Assembly (NCBI RefSeq): GCF_049847105.1
Contig: NZ_JBNCNS010000008.1
Coordinates: 48,269 to 112,268, forward strand
Reading direction: 5' to 3'
Origin: Gordonia sp049847105
Lineage (GTDB): Bacteria; Actinomycetota; Actinomycetes; Mycobacteriales; Mycobacteriaceae
DNA: 64,000 nt
Under the pieces are notes generated by a model that did not search any database, was not told the DNA's origin, and saw nothing but the letters and a program-made list of their open reading frames with translations. The number at the start of each line of letters is the position of its first letter. The stretch's first letter is position 1. This document shows, piece after piece, positions 51,467 through 59,274 of the stretch. Both the position numbers and the translations under genes were made by a program.

Positions 51467-52530
51467 CTGCTAATGCCTTCCTGTCGTGATGAAGACGCCG
51501 CGCGGACGGCGCCACTCTCGGGCCGTACGGGGTCGGGGCCGGCGGGTCCGCCGTCGGGGTAGAACTGTCCGGCCCACTCACGCAGCGCAGTGAAGCCTTG
51601 ATACTCCTTGCGCGACAACGCCGGCGGGTCCGAGTAACGCTGGTGCGACCAGATGTGGACGTCGGCGGCGAACTGCTCGATGACGAAGTCGGCCATCGTC
51701 TTGCCGTACTCGGTCATCGGCCCGTCCTCATCGCCAGGCCTGCGGCCGATCCACACGGTGAACCGGATGTCCGAGGTGTACTCGTCAACCGGTGTCACCG
51801 CCGGCATGGTGCGGTTGTCGACCATGCCCCAGCTCTTGGTGACCGAGCAGCCGAGGCCGGCGTTGATCGATTCCACTCCACTGGTGGCGTTCTCGAGCGT
51901 GGCACCCTCGTCGAACGCGATGGTGAAGTCGACATAGGACACCGGCCCGGAGAAGTCGTGCCGGGTGAACTCCGGCATGAACGGCGTCTTGTGCACGAAC
52001 TTGAAGTGCGCGAAGTCGACCCCGTTCTCCATCACGTACTGCGGGTGCATCTCGAGCCCCTCGCGGAGCAACGTCGCACCCGGCACCGGCGGGTAGTAAT
52101 CCGCCGCCGTCCGCCCGTCGCCGAAGTCCGCGAAGATGTCCGGCACCTCGAAATACGGTGCGCCACCGTCGACGTCGTACCAGATCCACACGGCCTCGTT
52201 CCGCTCGACGGTGGGATAGCTGCGGATCCGTCGGCCCTTGTTGGGGCGGTTCTCGTACGGGATGCACACATTTCGACCCTCGCCGTTCCATTCCCACCCG
52301 TGGAACGGGCACACGAGGTTCTCACCCTCGACGTGGCCGCCGAAGCCCAGGTGGGCGCCGAGGTGTTCGCAGTAGGCGTCGAACACCGACACCACTCCGG
52401 ACGCGGAACGCCAGGCGACCATCTCCCTGCCGAAGTACTTCATCGTGCGCACGTCGCGTTCGGTGATCTCCGCCGACCACGCAACCTGGAACCATCCCGT
52501 CGGCTCCATGGACAGGGGCGGTTTCGCCAT
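51463..52530 (-). CDS. Rieske non-heme iron oxygenase, KshA-like
   Basis: A 355-residue terminal oxygenase. The N-terminal Rieske domain binds a [2Fe-2S] cluster with C54-x-H56 and C74-x2-H77 (AYCEHLG, VCPFHGWEW). The C-terminal domain has NGVDFAHFKFVH with two His of the mononuclear iron, like 3-ketosteroid 9alpha-hydroxylase KshA. Such enzymes need a reductase (KshB-like), not seen nearby. ATG 52530 is chosen over one at 52551 because relatives start near MAKPP and a GGAAAGGA ribosome site lies upstream. It heads an operon with the DapB-like gene and diverges from a TetR regulator. Confidence 0.9.
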   Translation of the reverse strand: MAKPPLSMEPTGWFQVAWSAEITERDVRTMKYFGREMVAWRSASGVVSVFDAYCEHLGAHLGFGGHVEGENLVCPFHGWEWNGEGRNVCIPYENRPNKGRRIRSYPTVERNEAVWIWYDVDGGAPYFEVPDIFADFGDGRTAADYYPPVPGATLLREGLEMHPQYVMENGVDFAHFKFVHKTPFMPEFTRHDFSGPVSYVDFTIAFDEGATLENATSGVESINAGLGCSVTKSWGMVDNRTMPAVTPVDEYTSDIRFTVWIGRRPGDEDGPMTEYGKTMADFVIEQFAADVHIWSHQRYSDPPALSRKEYQGFTALREWAGQFYPDGGPAGPDPVRPESGAVRAASSSRQEGISR

Positions 52531-52577
52531 GTCGATCGTCCTTTCCAGCACGCCGAGGTCTGGGCATCCAAAATGGT

Positions 52578-52616
52578 AGTGGGTTCTACGAAAGAATGAC
52601 AGGGGGTTCTACGAAA
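52578..52616. promoter_or_regulatory. Direct repeat operator between Rieske oxygenase and TetR genes
   Basis: GGGTTCTACGAAA occurs at 52581-52593 and 52604-52616, 23 bases apart, that is about two helical turns. The first copy overlaps an inverted GTAG/CTAC pair. The spacing would place two repressor dimers on one DNA face. It is the likely target of the TetR protein that starts at 52647. Confidence 0.65.
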
Positions 52617-52646
52617 ACATCGCGGACCCGGCTAGGATCGGCAGGC

Positions 52647-53282
52647 ATGACCACCCGAGCGGGCGTCAGCGGCCGACGGACCAACCGCCGTGGCGTCGCC
52701 ACCCGTCAGGCAATGCTCGACGCCGCGCTGAGATCTCTGGCGTCTGGCGGTCCCGGCTCGGTGTCCGCCAATCGCATCGCGAAGGACATCGGCGCCACCT
52801 GGGGCACCGTCAAGTACCAGTTCGGTGATGTCGACGGACTGTGGGCGGCCGTCCTGCAACGCAGCGCGGAACGACGTGGAGAACTCCCGTATCGCGAGAA
52901 CAACACGGCGCCGCTGCCCCGACGTGTCGCGGAGATCGTCGAGATGCTGTTCGTCGGCCTGACGACGTCGGTCGACGCGCGCGCGCTCGAGAATCTGCGG
53001 GCAGCTCTGCCCCGCGATCATGCGGAGCTCGAACGTCTCTACCCGAACACCGCCGCCGAGCTCGCCTCGTGGAAGGAGAGCTGGGCGCGGTCCTGCCAGA
53101 AGGCGTTCGCGGACCTTGACGTCGACCCGGTCCGGGTCCGCGAGGTCGCCGCGTTCATCCCGGGCGCGCTGCGTGGCATGGTCTCCGAGGCGCAGCTCGG
53201 TACGTACTCGGATCTCGACGAGGCACGTCGCGGTCTCACCAACGCAATCGTCGCGTACCTCGAGCAGCCACGGAAGGACTGA
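52647..53282 (+). CDS. TetR-family transcriptional regulator
   Basis: A 211-residue regulator with a TetR helix-turn-helix (GVATRQAMLDAALRSLAS, then VSANRIAKDIGATWGTVKYQFGDVDGL) and a helical ligand-binding part. TAGGAT eight bases before the ATG suggests a leaderless message. It diverges from the Rieske oxygenase-DapB-like pair, with a direct repeat in the gap, so those genes are its probable targets. An inducer cannot be named. Confidence 0.9.
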   Translation: MTTRAGVSGRRTNRRGVATRQAMLDAALRSLASGGPGSVSANRIAKDIGATWGTVKYQFGDVDGLWAAVLQRSAERRGELPYRENNTAPLPRRVAEIVEMLFVGLTTSVDARALENLRAALPRDHAELERLYPNTAAELASWKESWARSCQKAFADLDVDPVRVREVAAFIPGALRGMVSEAQLGTYSDLDEARRGLTNAIVAYLEQPRKD

Positions 53283-53392
53283 AAACCTACTGTGGACAGG
53301 AGTTTTGGGGGAACTCCCCATCAGCACCGGCCGATGCCCTAACGTCGGACGGTGATCATCACCATCAAGATCTACCCAAGGAGCCGTCTCGC

Positions 53393-53713
53393 ATGTCGCC
53401 AGTGATCGTCGTCGCCACCATCTCCCCCAAACCCGGTGAGGAGGCCGCCGTCAAGGATGCCGTTCTCGCCGCGATCCCCAAGGTCCACGCGGAACCCGGG
53501 TGCATGAAGTACTCGCTGAACGAGGCCACCGGCGACTCGACGGACCTGGTGATGATCGAGAAGTGGGAGTCGATGGACGCGCTGGCCACCCACGGCGGCG
53601 CACCTGCCCTCACCGAACTCGGTGCCGCGATCGGCAACCTGCTCGCCGGCCCGCTCGACGTGAAGACATTCACGGCGGTACCCGCCGGGGACGCAGACCG
53701 CGGCGCGGTCTAG
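53393..53713 (+). CDS. Antibiotic biosynthesis monooxygenase (ABM) / quinol monooxygenase family protein
   Basis: A 106-residue single-domain ferredoxin-like protein of the ABM family (YgiN-like), recognised by VIVVATISPKPGEEAAVKDAVLAAIPKVHAEPGCMKYSL, with LVMIEKWESMDALATH following. YgiN acts on menadiol; others form cofactor-free oxygenases on polycyclic substrates. The gene starts after a short gap from the TetR gene, and a strong terminator follows. Confidence 0.85.
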   Translation: MSPVIVVATISPKPGEEAAVKDAVLAAIPKVHAEPGCMKYSLNEATGDSTDLVMIEKWESMDALATHGGAPALTELGAAIGNLLAGPLDVKTFTAVPAGDADRGAV

Positions 53714-53744
53714 CCCGAACGGTCTAGCCGTCTGACCACGCGAA

Positions 53745-53779
53745 CGGAACCCGCGGAGGTATTGATTCCGCGGGTTCCG
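53745..53779 (+). terminator. Terminator hairpin after the ABM gene
   Basis: A perfect 13-bp stem, CGGAACCCGCGGA paired with 53767-53779 around a nine-base loop, follows the ABM stop by 31 bases. Confidence 0.8.
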
Positions 53780-53793
53780 CCGTGCTAGACACG

Positions 53794-53870
53794 TAGAACG
53801 AGCGTTAGATCGGCGCCCTTCACCCTGTCTCGGCGCCGCGTGCATATCCGTGCATATCCGTGCATATCCG
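53794..53870 (+). promoter_or_regulatory. Thiolase promoter region with imperfect KstR-like motif and 10-bp repeats
   Basis: TAGAACGAGCGTTAGA at 53794-53809 is a dyad around AACG/CGTT, resembling but not matching the KstR pattern, since the centre is two bases too long. Three copies of TGCATATCCG (53841-53870) follow, then the ribosome site GGGAGGAACCCTC of the thiolase. Confidence 0.4.
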
Positions 53871-53888
53871 TATCCGGGAGGAACCCTC

Positions 53889-55082
53889 ATGCCTGAAGCC
53901 GTCATCGTCGACGTCGTCCGCCTCGCCTCCGGAAAGGGTAAGCCGGGAGGCGCACTCTCCGAGACCCAGCCGGTGGAGCTGCTCGCCCACGTCCTCCGCA
54001 CCCTCGTCGAGCGCAACGACATCGATCCGGCGCTGGTCGACGACGTCATCGGCGGCTGCGTCGGACAGGCCGGCGAGCAGGCCCTCAACATCTCCCGCAC
54101 CGCGCTGCTGTCGGCGGGCTTCCCGGAGTCCGTGCCGGCCACCACCGTCGACCGCCAGTGCGGCTCCAGCCAGCAGGCCGCCCACTTCGCCGCACAGGGC
54201 GTCATCGCGGGCGCCTACGACGTGGTGATCGCGGCAGGCGTGGAATCGATGAGCCGGGTCCCGATGGGCTTCACCGTCGCCGGTCAGAACCCGTACGGCC
54301 CCAGCATCGCGGCCCGCTACCCCGACGGCCTGGTCGGACAGGGCATCTCCGCCGAGCTCGTCGCCGCCAAGTGGAAGTTCGACCGCGACGCCCTCGACGC
54401 CTTCGCGGCCGAGTCGCACCGCCGCGCGGCGCAGGCCGCGGCCGACGGTTTCTTCGATCGGGAGATCATTCCCATCGACGTCACCAACGCCGATGGTGAG
54501 ACGTCCACCCACACCGTCGACGAAACCGTCCGTGCGTCCACCACTTCCGAGAAGCTGTCCGGACTCAAGTCGTCGTTCTACTCCGAGGAGTACGCGCAGC
54601 GATTCCCGGAGATCAACTGGCACATCACGCCGGGCAACTCGTCGCCGCTCACCGACGGCGCGTCCGCCGCGCTCATCATGAGTGACACGATGGCGTCCAA
54701 ACTCGGCCTCACCCCACGGGCCCGGTTCCACTCGTTTTCCCTCGCGGGCGACGACCCGGTCTTCATGCTCACCGCACCCATCCCGGCGACCCGCAAGATC
54801 CTCGAACGGTCCGGTCTGTCTATCGACGACCTGGATGCCTACGAGGTCAACGAGGCCTTCGCGTCGGTGCCGCTCGCATGGGCACAGGAGTTCGGCGCGG
54901 ACCCGGCCAAGCTGAACGCGCGCGGCGGGGCGATCGCCCTCGGCCATGCACTCGGATCGTCGGGCACCCGCCTACTCAGCACGCTCGTCAATCACCTCGA
55001 GGCGACCGGCGGCCGCTACGGACTACAGACGATGTGTGAAGGTGCAGGCATGGCGAATGCCACGATCATCGAACGTGTCTGA
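53889..55082 (+). CDS. Acetyl-CoA C-acyltransferase (thiolase, FadA-like)
   Basis: A 397-residue thiolase that splits 3-ketoacyl-CoA to acetyl-CoA and a shortened acyl-CoA. The nucleophilic Cys91 is in VDRQCGSSQQ; the C-terminal GGAIALGHALGSSGTR supplies the His and CEGAGMANATIIERV the second Cys. The group resembles mycobacterial FadA6/FadA5-like degradative thiolases. GGGAGG precedes the ATG. Its stop overlaps the start of the next TetR gene by eight bases, so the regulator is co-transcribed. Confidence 0.92.
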   Translation: MPEAVIVDVVRLASGKGKPGGALSETQPVELLAHVLRTLVERNDIDPALVDDVIGGCVGQAGEQALNISRTALLSAGFPESVPATTVDRQCGSSQQAAHFAAQGVIAGAYDVVIAAGVESMSRVPMGFTVAGQNPYGPSIAARYPDGLVGQGISAELVAAKWKFDRDALDAFAAESHRRAAQAAADGFFDREIIPIDVTNADGETSTHTVDETVRASTTSEKLSGLKSSFYSEEYAQRFPEINWHITPGNSSPLTDGASAALIMSDTMASKLGLTPRARFHSFSLAGDDPVFMLTAPIPATRKILERSGLSIDDLDAYEVNEAFASVPLAWAQEFGADPAKLNARGGAIALGHALGSSGTRLLSTLVNHLEATGGRYGLQTMCEGAGMANATIIERV

Positions 55083-55719
55083 GACCTCGCCCGCGACCGG
55101 GGTGAACCCTGGGGATTGGCGCCAGATCGAGCCCATCGCCTTCCCGGTCACACTCGCGGCGGCGAAGGACGCCTTTCACGATCGGGGCTTCCACGGCACG
55201 TCGATCCGCGACATCGCGGCTCGCGCCGGGGTCTCGCTGCCCACTCTCTATTACCACCACGAGAACAAGCAGGGCATCCTGGTCGCGCTCCTCGAAGCGG
55301 GCATGAGTTCGGTCCTCGGCCGGGTCCGCGCAGCGATCAGCGACGCCGGCACGCCGCCCGAACAACTGTCGAATGCGGTCGAGGCCATCGTGCTGCACAT
55401 GACGGCCGACCTCGAACTGGCAAGTGTCGCTCGCGAACTCCGGTATCTGGACCACGACAACCCCCACCGGCAGCACTACGTCGGGATGCGCACCGAGGTG
55501 GAAGATCTCCTCGAGGGCATCCTGCGACGAGGCATCGACTCGGGCGACTTCCAGGTCGCGGGAGACATCAAGGAGTCGCTCCGCTATCTGCTCGGCGCCT
55601 GCCAGGAGGTCACCACCTGGTACCACCCGTCCGGCACCCGATCACCCGCGGAGGTGGCGGCCTCCTATGCCGCGACCTCACTGCGCGCCGTCGGTGCCCG
55701 GCCGACCACCAACCCCTGA
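55075..55719 (+). CDS. TetR-family transcriptional regulator (thiolase operon)
   Basis: A 214-residue TetR regulator. I choose GTG 55075, which overlaps the end of the thiolase gene by eight bases; the helix-turn-helix (GFHGTSIRDIAARAGVSLPTLYYHHENKQGI) is at about residues 39-68. The C-terminal helices are typical of lipid- or acyl-CoA-responsive TetR proteins of mycobacteria. It lies between thiolase and acyl-CoA dehydrogenase, so it probably controls this beta-oxidation unit in response to a pathway intermediate. Confidence 0.9.
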   Translation: MSETSPATGVNPGDWRQIEPIAFPVTLAAAKDAFHDRGFHGTSIRDIAARAGVSLPTLYYHHENKQGILVALLEAGMSSVLGRVRAAISDAGTPPEQLSNAVEAIVLHMTADLELASVARELRYLDHDNPHRQHYVGMRTEVEDLLEGILRRGIDSGDFQVAGDIKESLRYLLGACQEVTTWYHPSGTRSPAEVAASYAATSLRAVGARPTTNP

Positions 55720-55757
55720 CCATCACCCGAACCACACCGAGGAGTTGAGGTAACACC

Positions 55758-56906
55758 ATGAAACGCACCGTCTTCGAGTCCGAACACGAGCAGTTGCGGG
55801 CGACCGCACGTGAGTTCCTGGCCCGTGAATGCGCCCCCAACGTGGAGAAGTGGGAGGCCAACGGACAGATCGATCGTGAGGTCTACAAGAAGGCCGGCGA
55901 CGCCGGACTGCTCGGCTTCAACATTCCGGAGGAGTTCGGCGGCGGCGGCACCGACGACTTCCGGTTCAATGCCGTGGTGGTCGAGGAGTTCGCCCGCTTC
56001 GGCGGTGCCGCACCCGGATTGAGCCTGCAGAACGACGTCCTCGTCCCATACTTCCTGAACCTGGCCGACGACGAGCAGCGGAAGCGGTGGATGCCGGGGA
56101 TCGCCACCGGCGAAACCATTCTCGCGGTGGCGATGACCGAGCCCGGTGCCGGCAGCGACCTCGCCGGGATCAAGACGTCGGCGAAGCGCGACGGCGACCA
56201 CTACATCCTGAACGGCAACAAGACCTTCATCTCGGCAGGTATCAACTCCGACCTCGTCGTCGTGGTCTGCCGGACGAACGCCGATCCCGCCGCAGGCCAC
56301 AAGGCGTTCTCGCTGCTCGTCGTCGAGCGCGGCATGGAAGGCTTCGAGCGCGGACGCAAGCTCGACAAGATGGGCCTCAGGGCCCAGGACACGGCCGAAC
56401 TGCACTTCAACGATGTACGCGTGCCCGTCGAGAACCTCCTGGGCAAAGAGGGCCGGGGTTTCTATCATCTGATGGCGAATCTGCCGTCGGAGCGACTCTC
56501 CATCGGCCTCGGTGCGATCGCCGGCGCCCGTGCGGTCTTCGACGAGACCCTCCAGTACGTCAAGGACCGCAAGGCTTTCGGGCAACCGATCGGCTCCTTC
56601 CAGCACAATCGCTTCACCCTGGCCGAGATGTCCACCGAGCTCGACATCGCCGAGCAGTACATCGATCGCTGCCTGCGCGCGGTGGTCGACGGCGAGCTGA
56701 CCGCCGTGGATGCCGCCAAGAACAAGTGGTGGTGCACCGAGCTGGCCAAGAAGGTCATCGACCAGTGCCTGCAGCTGCACGGCGGCTACGGCTACATGAA
56801 CGAGTACCGGGTTGCCCGGGCCTACACCGACTCCCGCATCCAGACCATCTTCGGTGGGACGACGGAGATCATGAAGGACCTCATCGGCCGCGACATGGGA
56901 CTGTAG
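55758..56906 (+). CDS. Acyl-CoA dehydrogenase (FadE-like)
   Basis: A 382-residue flavoprotein that forms the 2,3-double bond of acyl-CoA, the first step of beta-oxidation. FAD and substrate signatures are AMTEPGAGSDLAGI near residue 127, GNKTFISAG near 154 and the C-terminal QLHGGYGYMNEYRVARAYTD and IFGGTTEIM. The last motif has Gly in the place of the catalytic Glu of short-chain enzymes, as in the long-chain/isovaleryl group, whose base lies elsewhere; so I place it in that group. GAGGAGTTGAGGTAACACC precedes the ATG. Operon with thiolase and TetR. Confidence 0.93.
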   Translation: MKRTVFESEHEQLRATAREFLARECAPNVEKWEANGQIDREVYKKAGDAGLLGFNIPEEFGGGGTDDFRFNAVVVEEFARFGGAAPGLSLQNDVLVPYFLNLADDEQRKRWMPGIATGETILAVAMTEPGAGSDLAGIKTSAKRDGDHYILNGNKTFISAGINSDLVVVVCRTNADPAAGHKAFSLLVVERGMEGFERGRKLDKMGLRAQDTAELHFNDVRVPVENLLGKEGRGFYHLMANLPSERLSIGLGAIAGARAVFDETLQYVKDRKAFGQPIGSFQHNRFTLAEMSTELDIAEQYIDRCLRAVVDGELTAVDAAKNKWWCTELAKKVIDQCLQLHGGYGYMNEYRVARAYTDSRIQTIFGGTTEIMKDLIGRDMGL

Positions 56907-56946
56907 GCACCCCGACCGGCACTCCAGGTCACTCCCGGGCCGGCGC

Positions 56947-57675
56947 TCATGTCAGGTGCCGGACGAAGAACCTGGCTGCGTCGTCTCCCGCGTACTGCGG
57001 GACGCCCGTGTGCCCGCCCATGTTGGCCTGCAGGGTCTTCTCCTGGGAGCCGAAGGCGTCGAACAGATCGAGTGCCAGTTGCCGGTCGTTTCCTTCGTCG
57101 TCCCACTGCAGCAGGACGTGCAGCGGAATCGTGATCTGACGGGCTTCGTCGATCATGGCGCGGGGGACGAAGCTCCCGGCGAAGAGGCCGGCAGCGGCGA
57201 TCCGAGGTTCGACCACCGCCAGCCGGACACCGATCGCGATCACCCCACCCGAGTACCCGACCGGGCCGCGGATCTCCGGCAGTGAGAGCAGTTCGTCCAG
57301 GGCGGACTGCCATTCCGGGACCGCCGTCTCGACGAGCGGGAGCACGAGTCGGTCGACGATCTCGTCGACCGACTCCCCGGTCGCCAGCGCCCGGCGCAGG
57401 TCGGCGCGGGCCTGCTCGGCGTCGGCCGATCGAGGCCGGTCACCGCTGCCGGGAAGCTCGATGGTGGCCGCGGCGAAGCCGTTCGCCACCGAACTCCGGG
57501 CGTGGCCCGCCAAACGCGGGTACATCTTTCGCAATCCGCCGGGGTGGCCGAGCAGGATCAGCGGCGCTGGTGACGTCGTGGGTGTCCACAGGATGCCGGG
57601 GACCTCGCCCAGGGTGAATTCGCGCTCGAGAGTGCCGTCGTCGAGGCGCTTTTCGGAAGTGAAGTGCAAGTGCAT
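56947..57675 (-). CDS. Alpha/beta hydrolase (dienelactone-hydrolase-like)
   Basis: A 242-residue hydrolase. GHPGGL near residue 46 is the oxyanion loop, GYSGG near 127 holds the nucleophile, and the late MGGHTGVP carries the His. WDDEGNDRQLALDLFDAFGSQEKTL before it supplies the Asp. No signal peptide; cytosolic. ATG 57675 follows CGAAAGGCACGACC. The 100 bases upstream hold a possible leader peptide gene and pairing segments (57693-57773), so expression may be controlled by attenuation or coupling. Substrate unknown. Actinobacterial relatives are common but uncharacterised, as far as I recall. Confidence 0.85.
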   Translation of the reverse strand: MHLHFTSEKRLDDGTLEREFTLGEVPGILWTPTTSPAPLILLGHPGGLRKMYPRLAGHARSSVANGFAAATIELPGSGDRPRSADAEQARADLRRALATGESVDEIVDRLVLPLVETAVPEWQSALDELLSLPEIRGPVGYSGGVIAIGVRLAVVEPRIAAAGLFAGSFVPRAMIDEARQITIPLHVLLQWDDEGNDRQLALDLFDAFGSQEKTLQANMGGHTGVPQYAGDDAARFFVRHLT

Positions 57676-57722
57676 GGTCGTGCCTTTCGGGAGTGCTCGT
57701 TGAACGGCGCTCCTCAGGCGAC

Positions 57723-57773
57723 CTATCGCCCGACCGTGACCCCGGAGAGGAGCACCCACGTCGATACGTTCAC
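57723..57773 (-). CDS. Possible 16-residue leader peptide upstream of the hydrolase
   Basis: GTG 57773 opens a 16-codon ORF (MNVSTWVLLSGVTVGR, stop TAG 57725-57723). A near-consensus ribosome site, GAGGAGGTG (57789-57781), lies nine bases before it, stronger than the site of the hydrolase itself. TATTCT at 57818-57813 is a candidate -10 box about 40 bases upstream. Part of the ORF, GCTCCTC (57753-57747), can pair with GAGGAGC (57715-57709), while the overlapping GTGCTC (57755-57750) can pair with GAGCAC (57698-57693), so two exclusive hairpins are possible. It may be a regulatory leader, but a chance ORF is not excluded. Confidence 0.4.
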   Translation of the reverse strand: MNVSTWVLLSGVTVGR

Positions 57774-57848
57774 GGGTGATCACCTCCTCAGTTCTCTCGC
57801 ACGGACCTCGGGAGAATAGCAGTGGGCGTCACGCCTACGCCACCGGAT

Positions 57849-58385
57849 TCACGGATGTTCACCCCGGACTCCTGCACCGAGCAGCAGGTGGGCACGCTCC
57901 TGCCCGTCGAGTGCACGGCTCGTCCGGCACCCGATCTTCCAGCCGTCGGCGGTCCGGTCGAGGGTGAAATGGTTGGCCGTCGCACGGTGGACCACAAAGC
58001 CGTGGTCCTGGTGCCGGATGAGCAGCGAATGGCACACCGCCACAGCACTGTTCCCGTCGACGTGGACGCGCACCGGGCCGAGGACATGGGCACATCCTTC
58101 GGCGATCAGTCCCTGATGGGGACGCGATCGCACCATCGCGGCGATGTCGTCGCGACCCGTCATCGACAGGCCGTCGACGTCATAGGAGCCGTGTCGGTCC
58201 CAGAGTTGCGCGACGTTCTCGGCGTCACCGTCGTCGACCAGCGGGCCGTACGAGGCGATCAGCTGCGCGATCGCCTCGGAATCCTCCAGTCGGCGCACCC
58301 GTGCCTCGAGTGCTGCCAGCCGGTCGTCCACAGCTCGATCTTCCACCGCTCGATCTTCCACGGCGATCTCCGTCCTGTCACTCAC
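57849..58385 (-). CDS. SnoaL-like (NTF2 superfamily) protein
   Basis: A 178-residue protein with an N-terminal coiled region (AVEDRAVEDRAVDDRLAALEARVRRL, residues 9-34, repeating) and a SnoaL-4 type cone-shaped domain. EAIAQLIASYGPLVDDGDAENVAQLWDRHGSYDVDGL is typical of ring hydroxylating dioxygenase beta-subunit-like and scytalone-dehydratase-like folds. Relatives act as dehydratases or isomerases on small cyclic compounds. It precedes the hydrolase gene and follows the LLM enzyme on the same strand, so may be in one unit. Confidence 0.82.
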   Translation of the reverse strand: MSDRTEIAVEDRAVEDRAVDDRLAALEARVRRLEDSEAIAQLIASYGPLVDDGDAENVAQLWDRHGSYDVDGLSMTGRDDIAAMVRSRPHQGLIAEGCAHVLGPVRVHVDGNSAVAVCHSLLIRHQDHGFVVHRATANHFTLDRTADGWKIGCRTSRALDGQERAHLLLGAGVRGEHP

Positions 58386-58419
58386 TCGAACCTGTCACTC
58401 GAATCCACGTGCCGACAAC

Positions 58420-59274
58420 TCAATTCGTCCCGAACAACTCGGCCGTCGCCTCGAGCTGTTCGAGGTGGTGGTCGGTCGACGATGCCCGGATCGTCACGTC
58501 CACGATCGTCGCACCCGCTTCGACCGTGCGCGCCACGGCATCGCGCGCGGCCTCCGGCTCGGCGGTCGGATCGATCGAGCCGGCCGCCAGCACCACCTCG
58601 AAACCATCGGGGCGGTCCACGTCGCCGAGCATCTCACGCAACCTGTGGCGGCCGAGCCCGAACGGCACCCAGCCGTCACCGAGTTCCACGGCCCGGCGCA
58701 ACGACCTCACGGTTCGCCCGCCGATCCAGATCGGCACACGCGGCGCAACGGCGGCCGGCCGGACCACGACGTCGGCGAAATCATAGTGCGCACCATGGTA
58801 TTCCGGACGTTCCGAGGAAAGAGCCGCCCGCAATGCACGCAGTGCGTCGTCGGCACGGGCACCGCGATCGTCGAACGACGCACCGAGCAGCTCGAACTCC
58901 TGCTCGAGTGAGCCGACCCCGACACCCAGGACCAGCCTCCCGCCGCTGATCGCGTCGAGGGTTCCGTACCGCTTCGCGATCTCCAACGGGTGGTGGTACC
59001 CCAGCACGAGTACCTGTGTCGCCAGCCGAATCCGTTCGGTGCGGGCGGCCAGGAAACCGAAGGTGGCCAGCGGATCCCAGTAGGTGCCACCTCGCTCGTC
59101 GGCCACCGCGACGGGGACGGCCACGTGCTCACTGCACGTGAGGTGATCGAAGCCGAGACGATCGGCGGTAGCAGCGATCCGCGCGAGGTCTCCGATCCCC
59201 GCCTCCGTCTCCCAGTCCGAGTGCGCACCGGGGAACTGCGTCACGATGGGACTGTTGAGACCGATCCGCACCAT
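58420..59274 (-). CDS. LLM-class F420-dependent oxidoreductase
   Basis: A 284-residue luciferase-like TIM-barrel protein. MVRIGLNSPIVTQFPGAHSDWETEAGIGDLARIAATADRLGFDHLTCSEH at the start, YWDPLATFGFLAARTERIRLATQVLVLGYHHPL and GGRLVLGVGVGSLEQEFELLG are typical of actinobacterial F420-dependent enzymes (Rv-type luciferase-like). They reduce or oxidise alcohols or unsaturated acids. The start overlaps the stop of the SDR gene by one base (TGATG), so they are translated together. Substrate unknown. Confidence 0.9.
   Translation of the reverse strand: MVRIGLNSPIVTQFPGAHSDWETEAGIGDLARIAATADRLGFDHLTCSEHVAVPVAVADERGGTYWDPLATFGFLAARTERIRLATQVLVLGYHHPLEIAKRYGTLDAISGGRLVLGVGVGSLEQEFELLGASFDDRGARADDALRALRAALSSERPEYHGAHYDFADVVVRPAAVAPRVPIWIGGRTVRSLRRAVELGDGWVPFGLGRHRLREMLGDVDRPDGFEVVLAAGSIDPTAEPEAARDAVARTVEAGATIVDVTIRASSTDHHLEQLEATAELFGTN

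Noticed and set aside
53296..53320. GGAGTT/AACTCC hairpin after the TetR gene as a terminator
   Set aside because: The stem is only 5-6 bp and overlaps an alternative TGGGG/CCCCA pairing; no T-run follows.
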